Shown here one piece after another: positions 1 through 8,142 of a stretch of DNA of 64,000 nt. The notes beneath the pieces are model-generated. The model was not told where the DNA came from. It did not search any database and saw only the letters and a program-made list of their open reading frames with translations. The DNA is from Salinicoccus cyprini. GTDB taxonomy: Bacteria > Bacillota > Bacilli > Staphylococcales > Salinicoccaceae. The DNA is taken from positions 62,001 to 126,000 of the forward strand of contig NZ_VMSJ01000004.1 in NCBI RefSeq assembly GCF_007713705.1, in the 5' to 3' direction. A program made the position numbers and the translations under genes. Every line of letters begins with the position of its first letter. Positions within the stretch are counted from its first letter, which is position 1.

Positions 1-86
1 CCACGATGGTGAATTAGCGCCATCACCTCCTCATCCCCAAAAAAACTGCAGACATGTCATTCTGCAATGACTTTGTCTACAGTCTG
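1..86 (-). repeat. Left copy of a terminator-bearing intergenic repeat
   Basis: Read on the minus strand, this stretch matches the region at about 13307-13410 on the plus strand: a CAGACTGTAGACAAAGTCATT arm, AATGACATGTCT, a T-run, then a G-rich stretch with GGTGATGGC and TCACCATCGT. The copy is in opposite orientation to the right-hand one and runs off the window edge, so its full length is unknown. It lies just downstream of the aldo/keto reductase gene and supplies its likely terminator. Confidence 0.8.
39..82 (-). terminator. Rho-independent terminator of the aldo/keto reductase gene
   Basis: On the minus strand a long stem (CTGTAGACaaaGTCATT paired with AATGACatGTCTGCAG, one bulge and two mismatches, loop GCAG) is followed by seven T residues. 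It lies about 35 bases past the reductase stop codon and is part of the repeat. Confidence 0.75.
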
Positions 87-111
87 ACTGTCCGGAATGA
101 CTCCGGACAGT
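87..111. terminator. Short GC-rich hairpin after the reductase stop codon
   Basis: CTGTCCGGA and TCCGGACAG form a perfect stem with a five-base loop. A TTTTCTT tract follows on the plus strand, so it could stop plus-strand transcripts entering from the left. On the minus strand no T-run follows, and the neighbouring repeat hairpin is the better terminator. Confidence 0.55.
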
Positions 112-115
112 TTTC

Positions 116-952
116 TTATTCATCGAAGCTGAAATTATCAGGGTTCTTGCCGATGCGCTGATTCCTGTCGAGACCATCAATCCGTTTCATATCCTCCTCA
201 TCAAGCGTAAAATCGAAGATATCGATATTTTCTTTGATGCGTGACGGTGATACGGATTTCGGAATCGTGGATACACCGTTCTGTACGTCCCATCTCAGAA
301 TGATCTGTGCCGGCGTCTTTTCGTACTTCTCCGCCAGCTCCTGGATGACCGCCTCTTCAAACACACCCCCACGATTGAGCGGTGCCCATGCCTCCAGCCG
401 GATGTCATGGGATTCACAATAGGAACGCATCTTCTTCTGGGCAAGATATGGATGATATTCCAGCTGGTTCACCATCGGTTTCACGCGGCACATCGCAAAT
501 ATATCCTCAAGATGCTGCTCGTGGAAATTGCTGACGCCGATCGCCTTCACCTTGCCCTCGTCGTACAATTTTTCAAACGCCCGCCATGCCTCCGTGTATT
601 TCCCCTCGATCGGCCAGTGGATCAGGTAGAGATCCAGATAATCGAGCCCGAGATTCTGGAGACTGATGTCAAAAGCCTTCAGAGTCTCCTCATAACCGAG
701 GTCATCGTTCCACACTTTCGTCGTAATGAACAGCGATTCCCTTGGCAGCCCGGATGCTCTGATTGCTTCCCCTACACCTTTTTCATTGCCATAGAAAGAA
801 GCAGTATCAATGTGCCTGTAGCCCGCTTCAAGTGCAGCCAGTACTGCTTCTTTCATCTGGTCGCCTTCCTCGACCTTGTAGACACCAAGGCCGATGATCG
901 GCATCTCCACACCGTTATTCAATGTGTATGTATCTTCAATCGATATACCCAT
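116..952 (-). CDS. Aldo/keto reductase
   Basis: NADPH-dependent cytosolic reductase of aldehydes and ketones, in the YvgN/YtbE-like group of the aldo/keto reductase superfamily. With the start used here (278 residues) the catalytic tetrad is visible as Asp49, Tyr54, Lys79 and His112, in HIDTASFYG, TTKVW and LIHWP contexts; the NADPH-binding IPKS motif is near the C-terminus. A start ten codons upstream is possible, but a GAAGGG site lies about 10 bases before the ATG at 952, and this length matches the family. The gene is monocistronic, with a hairpin and repeat terminator behind it. The substrate cannot be told from sequence; methylglyoxal and similar aldehydes are typical. Confidence 0.9.
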   Translation of the reverse strand: MGISIEDTYTLNNGVEMPIIGLGVYKVEEGDQMKEAVLAALEAGYRHIDTASFYGNEKGVGEAIRASGLPRESLFITTKVWNDDLGYEETLKAFDISLQNLGLDYLDLYLIHWPIEGKYTEAWRAFEKLYDEGKVKAIGVSNFHEQHLEDIFAMCRVKPMVNQLEYHPYLAQKKMRSYCESHDIRLEAWAPLNRGGVFEEAVIQELAEKYEKTPAQIILRWDVQNGVSTIPKSVSPSRIKENIDIFDFTLDEEDMKRIDGLDRNQRIGKNPDNFSFDE

Positions 953-1136
953 GTCCCTCAATCCCTTCAAAGTTGTTTTCATCCCTTATCATATTCCACT
1001 TCTCTCATATATATCAAACATATTACAAATAACTGATTCATCCTCATAGCCTTTGACGTTTCTGTTAAAATATATAATAAGAAAATTCATCACAGTATGA
1101 ATTTACAGCGATTGTCCACTTAAGGAGTTTTTGAAA

Positions 1137-2159
1137 ATGAATAGAATAAACGTTTTGCTGACCGGTATCGGCGGGCCCATCGCCCAGGGAATCATTCAAG
1201 GTCTTAAAAAAAGGCAGGATATCAGAATCATCGGTGTGGACAGACGGGGGGTGACGGCTGGACACCATCTATGTGACCTTACGTATCAGGTGCCCCGCTA
1301 TACCGACACAGAAAAGTACTTATCTGCGCTACAGGAAATTACTGAAGCAGAAAAGATAGATGTCATCTTCCCCTCTCTTCACGAAGAGGTGCGCATCTTT
1401 CATAAGCATCGCGACGCATTCAAACCCATCATTGCCCTGCCGAACAGCGATGATTTCGAAACACTTATGCATAAGGAGCAGGCATATCAGAAGCTTGAGG
1501 CAATGGGACTCGGCAAGTACATTCCAGTATATAGAGGATTCAATTCAAGGGAGGAACTGCTGGAAATCAAAGAATCACTGTTCAAGGAAGATTCGCATTT
1601 TGTCGTCAAGACTGTGGACAGCTACGCTTCCCTTGGATTCGCCATCCTGACCGACAGGGCAAATTACCTGTCTGCACTGAAACAGGCGAGAAAGCACGTC
1701 ATCGACTTCGACGACTACTGCGAAATCATTGATGCCGATGCACGGAAGTTCGCAATGGAGCGTATCGAAGGCAAGGAATACAGTGTCGATGTCCATCTCT
1801 ACCGCGGCCAGGTCATTGTTGCTGTACCAAGAGAACGGACCGGTGTTTCCAACAACATTGTACTGGATGGCAAAGTCGTCCATCATGAAGGTCTGATCCA
1901 GGCTTCAAAGGAGATCACCGAAAGCCTTGTTACGGACGGATTCATCAACATCCAGTTCATGGAGAGCGAGACCGGCTATAAACTCACTGACATCAATCCG
2001 CGCTTCTGCGGCAGCCAGGTCATGAGTCTCGGTGCAAATGTCAACTTCCCGTCACTGTTCATCGAGTATTTCCATCTCGGCAATACGGTTCCTGTAGAAC
2101 CTGTCTGGAATACAAGAATGCTCAGATTCAGAGATCAGATATTCATATCTGAAGATTAG
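1137..2159 (+). CDS. ATP-grasp carboxylate-amine ligase, CarB-like
   Basis: A 340-residue protein with an N-terminal Rossmann-like half (VLLTGIGGPIAQG) and a C-terminal ATP-grasp half ending in the metal-binding motif DINPRFCGSQ. Such proteins resemble the carbamoyl-phosphate synthase large subunit and ligate a carboxylate to an amine through an acyl phosphate. The ATG at 1137 is preferred over the TTG at 1131 because AGGAG sits 9 bases before it and only 3 before TTG. A MurJ-type flippase starts 14 bases downstream, so the pair is probably one transcript and suggests a role in cell-envelope or polymer precursor synthesis. The acceptor is unknown. Confidence 0.8.
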   Translation: MNRINVLLTGIGGPIAQGIIQGLKKRQDIRIIGVDRRGVTAGHHLCDLTYQVPRYTDTEKYLSALQEITEAEKIDVIFPSLHEEVRIFHKHRDAFKPIIALPNSDDFETLMHKEQAYQKLEAMGLGKYIPVYRGFNSREELLEIKESLFKEDSHFVVKTVDSYASLGFAILTDRANYLSALKQARKHVIDFDDYCEIIDADARKFAMERIEGKEYSVDVHLYRGQVIVAVPRERTGVSNNIVLDGKVVHHEGLIQASKEITESLVTDGFINIQFMESETGYKLTDINPRFCGSQVMSLGANVNFPSLFIEYFHLGNTVPVEPVWNTRMLRFRDQIFISED

Positions 2160-2173
2160 ACCTGTGTGAGCAT

Positions 2174-3694
2174 ATGAAAAAAGCAGTCATACTACTTATG
2201 ATTCTGACCATCGTCTCCAAGATTTCGGGATTCTTCAGAGATCTGACACTGGCCTACTTCTATGGCGCATCCGAAATCAGTGACGTCTTCCTGCTTGCAA
2301 ACAGCATTCCGACCATCGTCTTCGGTGTGATTGCGGCCGGCATTTCAACAGGATATATCCCACTCTACTCCCGTGTTGAAAATGAGCTTGGATTACAAGC
2401 TGGAATAAACTATACGAACAATCTGATCAACGTACTGCTGGTGGGGACCACTGCCATCGTCATACTCGCATTGATTTTCACCGAGTACCTGGTGAAAGTA
2501 TTCGCCATCGGATTTGAGGGGGAAACACTGGCCCTTGCCGTACTGTTCACCCGCTTCAGCATTTTCGGCATCTACTTCACGATCATCATCCGCATTCTCA
2601 GTGCCTATCTGAACTACAATAAAATATTCGCAGTGCCTTCATTGATCGGCATCCCGATGAACTTCGTCCTGATTGCTGCCATCATCATAAGCAGCCGCAC
2701 AGATTGGATCCTCGTACTCGCCATAGCCAATGTCACGGCCCTGTTTGTACAGTTTCTCATCATTATATTCTTCTCCCATCGGCATGCTTTCAGGTTCAAA
2801 CCGATATTCAAGCCAAAGGACAGACATATCAAGGAGATGGCAGCACTCGCCTTTCCGGTCATACTCGGCACCAGTGTCTCCCAGCTCAACCGTCTTGTCG
2901 ACCGCTCACTTGCCTCCTGGATCACTGTCGGCGGCATTTCGTCCATCAACTATGCCAATACGATGAATACCGCCTTCATCGGCATATTTGTCGCTTCCTT
3001 TGTTACGGTATTCTACCCGGATATTTCAAGAAAAGGTGCCAAAGGGGATATGGAGGGGCTGAAGCATACAATGAACCAGACAGTGCTCGGTGTCCTCATT
3101 CTTATCATTCCGGCAACCGTCAGTGCCATGGTGCTTGCAGAACCGATCGTCCGCCTCCTGTTCGACCGGGGTGCATTCGATGAAACAGCAGTCGCCCTCA
3201 CGACATCAGCATTCTTCTTCTATGCCATCGGACTGGCAGGTACCGGCGTCAACCTGGTGCTGACACGCGTATTCTACGCGTTGCAGGATACGAAAACGCC
3301 GATGATCAACAGCGCAATCGCCATGGGCATCAACCTTGTCCTGAACTTCCTGCTTGCACCGATACTCGGGATAGGTGGACTGGCACTCGCAACCAGCATC
3401 TCATCACTGATCACCGTCGTGCTGCTGACATACCAGCTGCGCAAAAAACTCGGCCGCCTGAACCTCCGGACACTCATTCCTTCCGTCATCAAGATGACCG
3501 GTGCAGCAGTCATCGCAGCAGGGGCCGCCTTCCTGCTATTTGATGCATTGGAAGCTGCTGCCGGACTCTACATCAGTATGATTGCCGCCATCTCCATAAC
3601 GGTGGCAATCTATTTCACCGGAATCATCCTGTTGAAGGTAGAGGGTGTGCAAGCATTCATCAATACAGCGTTCAGCCGGTTCAGAAGAAAGTAG
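2174..3694 (+). CDS. MurJ/MviN-type lipid-linked precursor flippase
   Basis: A 506-residue integral membrane protein with about 14 hydrophobic segments and the family hallmark near the N-terminus (SKISGFFRDLTLAYFYGAS). The MOP-superfamily MurJ/MviN branch flips lipid-linked cell-wall or polysaccharide precursors across the membrane. A second conserved stretch, LLFDRGAFDE, sits near residue 330. It follows the ATP-grasp gene by 14 bases with only a weak GTGAG ribosome site, consistent with coupling. Whether it is the housekeeping lipid II flippase or a dedicated polymer flippase cannot be decided here; its pairing with a ligase favours the latter. Confidence 0.82.
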   Translation: MKKAVILLMILTIVSKISGFFRDLTLAYFYGASEISDVFLLANSIPTIVFGVIAAGISTGYIPLYSRVENELGLQAGINYTNNLINVLLVGTTAIVILALIFTEYLVKVFAIGFEGETLALAVLFTRFSIFGIYFTIIIRILSAYLNYNKIFAVPSLIGIPMNFVLIAAIIISSRTDWILVLAIANVTALFVQFLIIIFFSHRHAFRFKPIFKPKDRHIKEMAALAFPVILGTSVSQLNRLVDRSLASWITVGGISSINYANTMNTAFIGIFVASFVTVFYPDISRKGAKGDMEGLKHTMNQTVLGVLILIIPATVSAMVLAEPIVRLLFDRGAFDETAVALTTSAFFFYAIGLAGTGVNLVLTRVFYALQDTKTPMINSAIAMGINLVLNFLLAPILGIGGLALATSISSLITVVLLTYQLRKKLGRLNLRTLIPSVIKMTGAAVIAAGAAFLLFDALEAAAGLYISMIAAISITVAIYFTGIILLKVEGVQAFINTAFSRFRRK

Positions 3695-3804
3695 TCCACT
3701 TGCGTAATGAGGTATAAAGCGTTTCATCCATTCAATAGGCTCTGTTAGCATTGAGTGCAGATACCTGTCCAAGTCGAACAGTATTCTAAAACGGAGGTCT
3801 TGTC

Positions 3805-4089
3805 ATGTGGATCATATTAGGGGTCATTGCTATAGTCGCAACTTTTATAAATCTTTATCTGTATAAAGCAGGGAAGGATTATAAGCTCGCTATGGCGATG
3901 GGGTTATCATTTACAGCATTAGCACTTTGTGCCGAATACAGCCTTGTGTCAGAGTGGGCAAAAAAGGAAGACTGGTCGGCTGTATCGGAAGTACCCAACT
4001 TCAGCAGGGCATTATGGTTTTTGACCATTGTCTCCATCCTGCTTAACATGACGCCTATAGTTCTGGAGCGGAAAAAGAAAACATCATAA
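3805..4089 (+). CDS. Small membrane protein, unknown function
   Basis: A 94-residue protein with three hydrophobic segments (about residues 2-20, 30-48 and 68-85) and a basic C-terminal tail, so probably a small inner-membrane protein. GGAGGT lies 7 bases before the ATG. It stands alone: 110 bases separate it from the flippase gene and a palindromic terminator follows. I do not recognise a family with a known function. Confidence 0.75.
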   Translation: MWIILGVIAIVATFINLYLYKAGKDYKLAMAMGLSFTALALCAEYSLVSEWAKKEDWSAVSEVPNFSRALWFLTIVSILLNMTPIVLERKKKTS

Positions 4090-4111
4090 TCACCCGACCG
4101 GTTGAAAAACC

Positions 4112-4149
4112 AATAGCCTCGAGCATACCATGGTATGCTCGAGGCTATT
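4112..4149. terminator. Perfect 38-bp palindrome, probable bidirectional terminator
   Basis: AATAGCCTCGAGCATACCA is followed immediately by its exact reverse complement, giving 19-bp arms with no spacer. It lies between the converging small membrane protein gene and the chromate-transporter operon. Poly-T is weak on the plus side (TTTCTT) and poly-A precedes it, so it may serve both strands. Confidence 0.7.
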
Positions 4150-4193
4150 TCTTCTGTGATTTGACCAGCACTGTCCCGACTGCTTGAATGATT

Positions 4194-4250
4194 TTACAGC
4201 AAAACGTCCGAGATATCTGCAGCTCCGGCGACCAGTACTTTCTTCATCAT
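4194..4250 (-). pseudogene. Possible 18-codon remnant of a Rossmann-fold gene
   Basis: A GGGTGGG ribosome-like site precedes ATGATG and 18 codons reading MMKKVLVAGAADISDVLL before a stop. The start resembles the first beta strand and glycine loop of NAD(P)-binding proteins, but nothing recognisable follows. It could be a decayed gene start, a genuine micropeptide or chance. Confidence 0.25.
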
Positions 4251-4309
4251 CAACCCACCCCGTCAATGATTTTTATTACTTATTTCAGCTATTTGCAATA
4301 CACCATGCT

Positions 4310-4837
4310 CTACAGTAACAGCGCACCATACACCAGCCCGAAAATGATGACGAGTGCGGGATGGATCTTGAACTTCGTCAGCATCAGAAAGCTTGCTGCA
4401 ATCAGTATGAGTGTATGGACCATGCCTGAATCGATGAAGGAACTGCTGAAGAAATCGAACGCAATGATGCCGAGCAGTATCGCAATGACCGGTCGGATCA
4501 GTGTGGTCAATGTGTCGAATTTCTTCGTGCCTTTGAGTCTGTACAAAAGACCGGCCAAAAAGACCATGAGCAGCAGCGACGGCATGACTGTAGCTGTAAC
4601 GGCGACCGTGGCACCGAGTACGCCACCGACTTCAAAGCCGATGAACCCGGCCATCTTGGTGGCGATCGGACCCGGCAGTGCATTACCGAGGGCCAGTACT
4701 TCTGCGAACTCCTGGGAAGTCATCCACCCGTAGTTCTGTACCACTTCCTGCTCCACAAGCGGAATCGAGGCGGGGCCGCCGCCGTATCCCAGCACACCGG
4801 GGATGAAGAAGGCGAGAAATATCTTCAGATAGATCAT
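4310..4837 (-). CDS. Chromate transporter family protein, second half-size subunit (YwrA/YwrB-like)
   Basis: A 175-residue, mostly hydrophobic protein carrying the CHR family signature GYGGGPASIPLVE near residue 17 and PGPIATK near residue 54. CHR proteins are either one double-length polypeptide or, as here, two adjacent short ones that probably work as a heterodimer in the membrane. Its ATG overlaps the stop of the upstream subunit by four bases (ATGA), indicating translational coupling. The family is known for chromate efflux, but the genomic tie to a gamma-glutamyltransferase homologue leaves the natural substrate open. Confidence 0.88.
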   Translation of the reverse strand: MIYLKIFLAFFIPGVLGYGGGPASIPLVEQEVVQNYGWMTSQEFAEVLALGNALPGPIATKMAGFIGFEVGGVLGATVAVTATVMPSLLLMVFLAGLLYRLKGTKKFDTLTTLIRPVIAILLGIIAFDFFSSSFIDSGMVHTLILIAASFLMLTKFKIHPALVIIFGLVYGALLL

Positions 4838-5370
4838 ATGCGTCCCTCCTTCCTGAGGAGGCTGAAGGCAACAATCAGCAGAATGATGATGGCGGGATGT
4901 ATTTCAAGCACTGCCAGCAGAACGAACGAGACGAGTGTGAACAGAATGAGAAATTGCCACGTCGTCTTTGCTTTCGCCTTGGCCAGAAATTCATATGTCA
5001 GTATGAACAGCATCACACCGACAACCGGCATGACACCATGGCTCATCCCCTGTACCCAGCCGAGATCCTTGAACTCGGTGAAGAGCTTGAGCAGTATGAT
5101 CATCAGGACGATCGTCGGAAGAATTGTTGCGAAAACGGCATTCACCAGTCCGAGCCATCCTTTTTGAAGATAGCCGATATAGCCACCAAGCTTGGTCGCA
5201 ATTGGTCCCGGCAGCACGTTGCCGATGGCGAGTGCGTCCTGGAACTCCTCGTCCGTCATCCATTTGTATGTTCCCACCACTTCTTTATGTACGAGAGGTA
5301 TGGAGGCGGGACCGCCACCATACCCCAGCATGCCTACTTTGAAAAATGCCCAGAAAATTTTAAAATGCAT
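4834..5370 (-). CDS. Chromate transporter family protein, first half-size subunit (YwrA/YwrB-like)
   Basis: A 178-residue membrane protein with the same family signatures as its neighbour (GYGGGPASIPLVHKEVV, GNVLPGPIATK), about five to six hydrophobic segments and a basic C-terminus. It starts 9 bases after the gamma-glutamyltransferase homologue ends and overlaps the second subunit, so the three genes form one minus-strand operon. The arrangement resembles ywrD-ywrB-ywrA of Bacillus subtilis. An anion-export role is inferred from the family; chromate itself may not be the physiological substrate. Confidence 0.88.
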   Translation of the reverse strand: MHFKIFWAFFKVGMLGYGGGPASIPLVHKEVVGTYKWMTDEEFQDALAIGNVLPGPIATKLGGYIGYLQKGWLGLVNAVFATILPTIVLMIILLKLFTEFKDLGWVQGMSHGVMPVVGVMLFILTYEFLAKAKAKTTWQFLILFTLVSFVLLAVLEIHPAIIILLIVAFSLLRKEGRI

Positions 5371-5379
5371 CGTGTTCTC

Positions 5380-6969
5380 CTAATAGATAGATATTGAACC
5401 GTCCGTCCGTGATTCGGTACCGCCGATCAGTGCACCGTCCTCGCCACGGATGATGACCTGTCCACGTCCAAAACTGTTCGGCTCGAGATTGACACTGATC
5501 TTATGTCCCCGACGTGCCAGTGCCCGCGCATGATCGGCATCAAAGCGATCCTCGATGTCTATGTCCATGCCGGACTTGAACTGCCACCTCGGTGCATCCA
5601 GTGCACTTTGCGGATTCATGCCGTAGTCGATCAGATTCATGGCGACCTGTAGGTGGCCTTGAGGCTGCATGAAGGCACCCATGACGCCGAATGGTCCCAC
5701 GGGTCTTCCTGCCTTCGTGATGAATCCCGGAATGATGGTATGGAATGGCTTCTTGCCGCCGCCGACATAGTTGGCATGGGTCTCATCCATCGAGAAGTTG
5801 TGCCCCCTGTTATGCAGCGCGAGACCGGTTTCCGGGATGACGACACCGGAACCGAATCCCATATAGTTGCTCTGGATATAGGACACCATGTTGCCTTCCT
5901 TATCCGCCGTTGCAAGGTAGACTGTACCGCCCTCGGGCAGATTCCCGTGCTCTCTCAGTTCAGCCTGCTCTGTAATCTCGCTGCGCCGCTGTTCCAGATA
6001 TTTTTCATCCAGCAGATCTGACACTTTCGTCTTCATATGGGCAGGGTCTGCGACATATGTCGTCGTATCTGCAAACGCCTGCTTGATCGCCTCGATCTGA
6101 TGATGGTACGTTCGTTCGTCCAATGCACCAAACGTATCATTCTTCAGCATGCCGAGCGCCATCAGGGCGGTTATGCCCTGGCCATTGGGCGGAATTTCAT
6201 GAATTTCATGCCCCTTGTAGCTCATACTGATCGGATCCACATACTCGGCTTCGAAATTCCTCAGGTCTTCGTGTGTCAGCAGTCCGCCCGTTTCATCACT
6301 GTATTTGATGATGCGTTCAGCCAAACCGCCTTCATATACACTTTTGGCGTCTGTCTCGGCAATTTCTTCGAGAGTATCTGCATGATGCGGCAATGTCTTT
6401 ATTTCACCGGCAGTCGCTGTACCGAATACTTCGAGCCACGGCTTGATCTCTTCAAACTGTTCGACCTGCCGGCTGTAGTTCTGATAGGCAGCCTGCCAGT
6501 ATTTGGCGACGACCGGGGTGATGGCAAACCCTTCACGTGCAGCCCGGATTGCCGGTGCCAGTACTTCCTTGAGCGTCAGATTGCCGAAATCATTGACCAG
6601 GCTGGCCCATGCCTTCGGAACACCGGGTACATTGACCGGCAGCCAGCCGAACTTCGGCATTTCATCAAACCCTTTTTGTTTGATTGCTTCCATGTTCAGC
6701 ATTCCAGGAGAACGTCCGCTGGCATTCATGCCATGCAGCCTGCCGTTCATCCATGCGATCATGAAGGCGTCCCCTCCGATGCCATTGCTTGTCGGTTCGA
6801 CGACAGTCAGGGTGGCAGCTGTTGCAATGGCTGCGTCCATGGCGTTGCCGCCCTGCTTCATCACTTCGATGCCGGCATCGGTTGCGAGCGGATGGGTTGT
6901 GGCCACCATGCCGTTTTTTGCGTAGACACTGAAACGTCGATTGAGATATGGATAACTGTAATGATTCAT
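5380..6969 (-). CDS. ywrD: Gamma-glutamyltransferase family Ntn hydrolase (YwrD-like)
   Basis: A 529-residue homologue of gamma-glutamyltransferase, a self-cleaving Ntn hydrolase family. The probable nucleophile is Thr349 in EGGTVYLATAD, where autoprocessing would create large and small subunits; GMVATTHPLA and PTSNGIGGDAFM near the N-terminus and GVMGAFMQPQGH in the small subunit are also family features. No signal peptide is present, so it acts in the cytosol, unlike secreted GGT. The ATG at 6969 is chosen over the one at 6999 because GGGGAG lies 5 bases before it. It is first in an operon with two CHR-family transporter subunits. Substrate unknown; gamma-glutamyl compounds are expected. 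Confidence 0.85.
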   Translation of the reverse strand: MNHYSYPYLNRRFSVYAKNGMVATTHPLATDAGIEVMKQGGNAMDAAIATAATLTVVEPTSNGIGGDAFMIAWMNGRLHGMNASGRSPGMLNMEAIKQKGFDEMPKFGWLPVNVPGVPKAWASLVNDFGNLTLKEVLAPAIRAAREGFAITPVVAKYWQAAYQNYSRQVEQFEEIKPWLEVFGTATAGEIKTLPHHADTLEEIAETDAKSVYEGGLAERIIKYSDETGGLLTHEDLRNFEAEYVDPISMSYKGHEIHEIPPNGQGITALMALGMLKNDTFGALDERTYHHQIEAIKQAFADTTTYVADPAHMKTKVSDLLDEKYLEQRRSEITEQAELREHGNLPEGGTVYLATADKEGNMVSYIQSNYMGFGSGVVIPETGLALHNRGHNFSMDETHANYVGGGKKPFHTIIPGFITKAGRPVGPFGVMGAFMQPQGHLQVAMNLIDYGMNPQSALDAPRWQFKSGMDIDIEDRFDADHARALARRGHKISVNLEPNSFGRGQVIIRGEDGALIGGTESRTDGSISIY

Positions 6970-7013
6970 ATGTACTCCCCTTTTTGAAAATTCAATCATA
7001 TATTGATATGAAT

Positions 7014-7038
7014 AAGTCCTGCCATTTCAGCAGGACTT
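7014..7038 (-). terminator. Hairpin after the SEC-C protein gene
   Basis: AAGTCCTGC and GCAGGACTT form a perfect 9-bp stem with a 7-base loop, between the SEC-C gene stop and the start of the ywrD-like operon. The following tract is AT-rich rather than pure T, so termination strength is uncertain. Confidence 0.6.
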
Positions 7039-7045
7039 GATAAAA

Positions 7046-8074
7046 TTATTTCCCACAGCATTTTTTATATTTTTTACCGCTGCCGCACGGACATGGATCA
7101 TTTCTGCCCACTTTGACTTCGTTTACGACCGTCTGGGTCTTCAGTTCAGACTCCTTATGGCCGCGATATTTGAAGTGCCGTGTATTTTCCACGATACCGG
7201 CAATATTATCGAAGAACGCGCGCTGCGCCTCGGCACTGCTGAATTCCACATTCAGAGTCATCAAGTATTTGACGACTTCATCCCGTTTTGCTCCCTGCAT
7301 GATGAGCTGCAGGAGTGAAATATATACGCTATGATGCTTGTTTGATGGAACATCCACATTCGATTCGACCCATTCCTTCAGCTGCCTGTGGTGCTTCGAC
7401 TCATCAATATAGTTCGGGTCGCTGAATTTGATGAACTTCGCAAATTCCGGCTCATAGTATGGGCGGTCGCCCTGAAGCCTGTGCACCATTTCATACTGGT
7501 TGTAGTTCATATCATCAATGACAATCTGCTGGTTATCCTGATCGATTGAAATATCATAAGGTGAACGCTCGAGAAATTCAACAAGCGCTTTCGCGTCCAT
7601 CTCCATGCCGTAGTACTTTTTGAATAGATGGATCAGCTGCTCGAAGCTGACGATGCCATAGAGATGAAGGGCTGCCCGGACAAGATTGAGCTTGCGCTGG
7701 ATGGCCAGACGCGCTTCACGTCCCTCCTCGCTATCCACCTTGTCGAACAGTTCCGGTACACCTTCCGCTATGAAAAAGTCATCTTCCTGCGCCGGATCCT
7801 CAAAGGCATATCCCATGATATAGAGTCCGAACAGGTCCTCAAGATTGTACGTGGCTGCCGGTTCTGATTTGGACTGCTCCCATGTGGCAAAAGAACGGTC
7901 ATCGATATATTTATAGGCATACTCTGCCGTCTCGCTTGTATACTGCTGTTCGACGATTGCATCGATCAGTTCACTTTTCTTGTATTTGGAAAAGTTCTTG
8001 ATTGAAATCGTACGTGCCAGACGCTTGAGATCGGTCATATTGTAGTCTTTCAGATAGGTTTTTGCATTTCCCAT
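7046..8074 (-). CDS. SEC-C zinc-finger protein with SAP-like N-terminus
   Basis: A 342-residue soluble protein. The last 20 residues hold a textbook SEC-C zinc motif ([13 protein letters not shown]), the same element that ends SecA. The first 40 residues ([17 protein letters not shown]...[11 protein letters not shown]) look like a Rho-N/SAP helical domain. The middle is acidic and has no recognisable catalytic motif. AGGAG lies 9 bases before the ATG at 8074; the longer frame from 8110 has no such site. The gene appears monocistronic. A nucleic-acid or ribosome-associated role is plausible from the two domains but unproven. Confidence 0.8.
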   Translation of the reverse strand: MGNAKTYLKDYNMTDLKRLARTISIKNFSKYKKSELIDAIVEQQYTSETAEYAYKYIDDRSFATWEQSKSEPAATYNLEDLFGLYIMGYAFEDPAQEDDFFIAEGVPELFDKVDSEEGREARLAIQRKLNLVRAALHLYGIVSFEQLIHLFKKYYGMEMDAKALVEFLERSPYDISIDQDNQQIVIDDMNYNQYEMVHRLQGDRPYYEPEFAKFIKFSDPNYIDESKHHRQLKEWVESNVDVPSNKHHSVYISLLQLIMQGAKRDEVVKYLMTLNVEFSSAEAQRAFFDNIAGIVENTRHFKYRGHKESELKTQTVVNEVKVGRNDPCPCGSGKKYKKCCGK

Positions 8075-8142
8075 ATTAGAAAACTCCTCGCTCCTGATTC
8101 TACCCTTCATTTTACCACATTGCTGCGGTCATTGATAAATAA

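Noticed and set aside
1053-1078. TTGACG with TATAAT upstream of the ATP-grasp gene as a promoter
   Set aside because: The spacing is only 14 bases, too short for a standard promoter; the TATAAT may pair with a weaker upstream element.
2614-2949. Minus-strand frame inside the flippase gene
   Set aside because: Shadow of a strongly supported membrane protein gene, with no ribosome site or family resemblance.
6037-6987. Long plus-strand frame opposite the ywrD-like gene
   Set aside because: Composition is rich in Cys, His and Arg without any domain; the minus strand carries clear GGT-family motifs.
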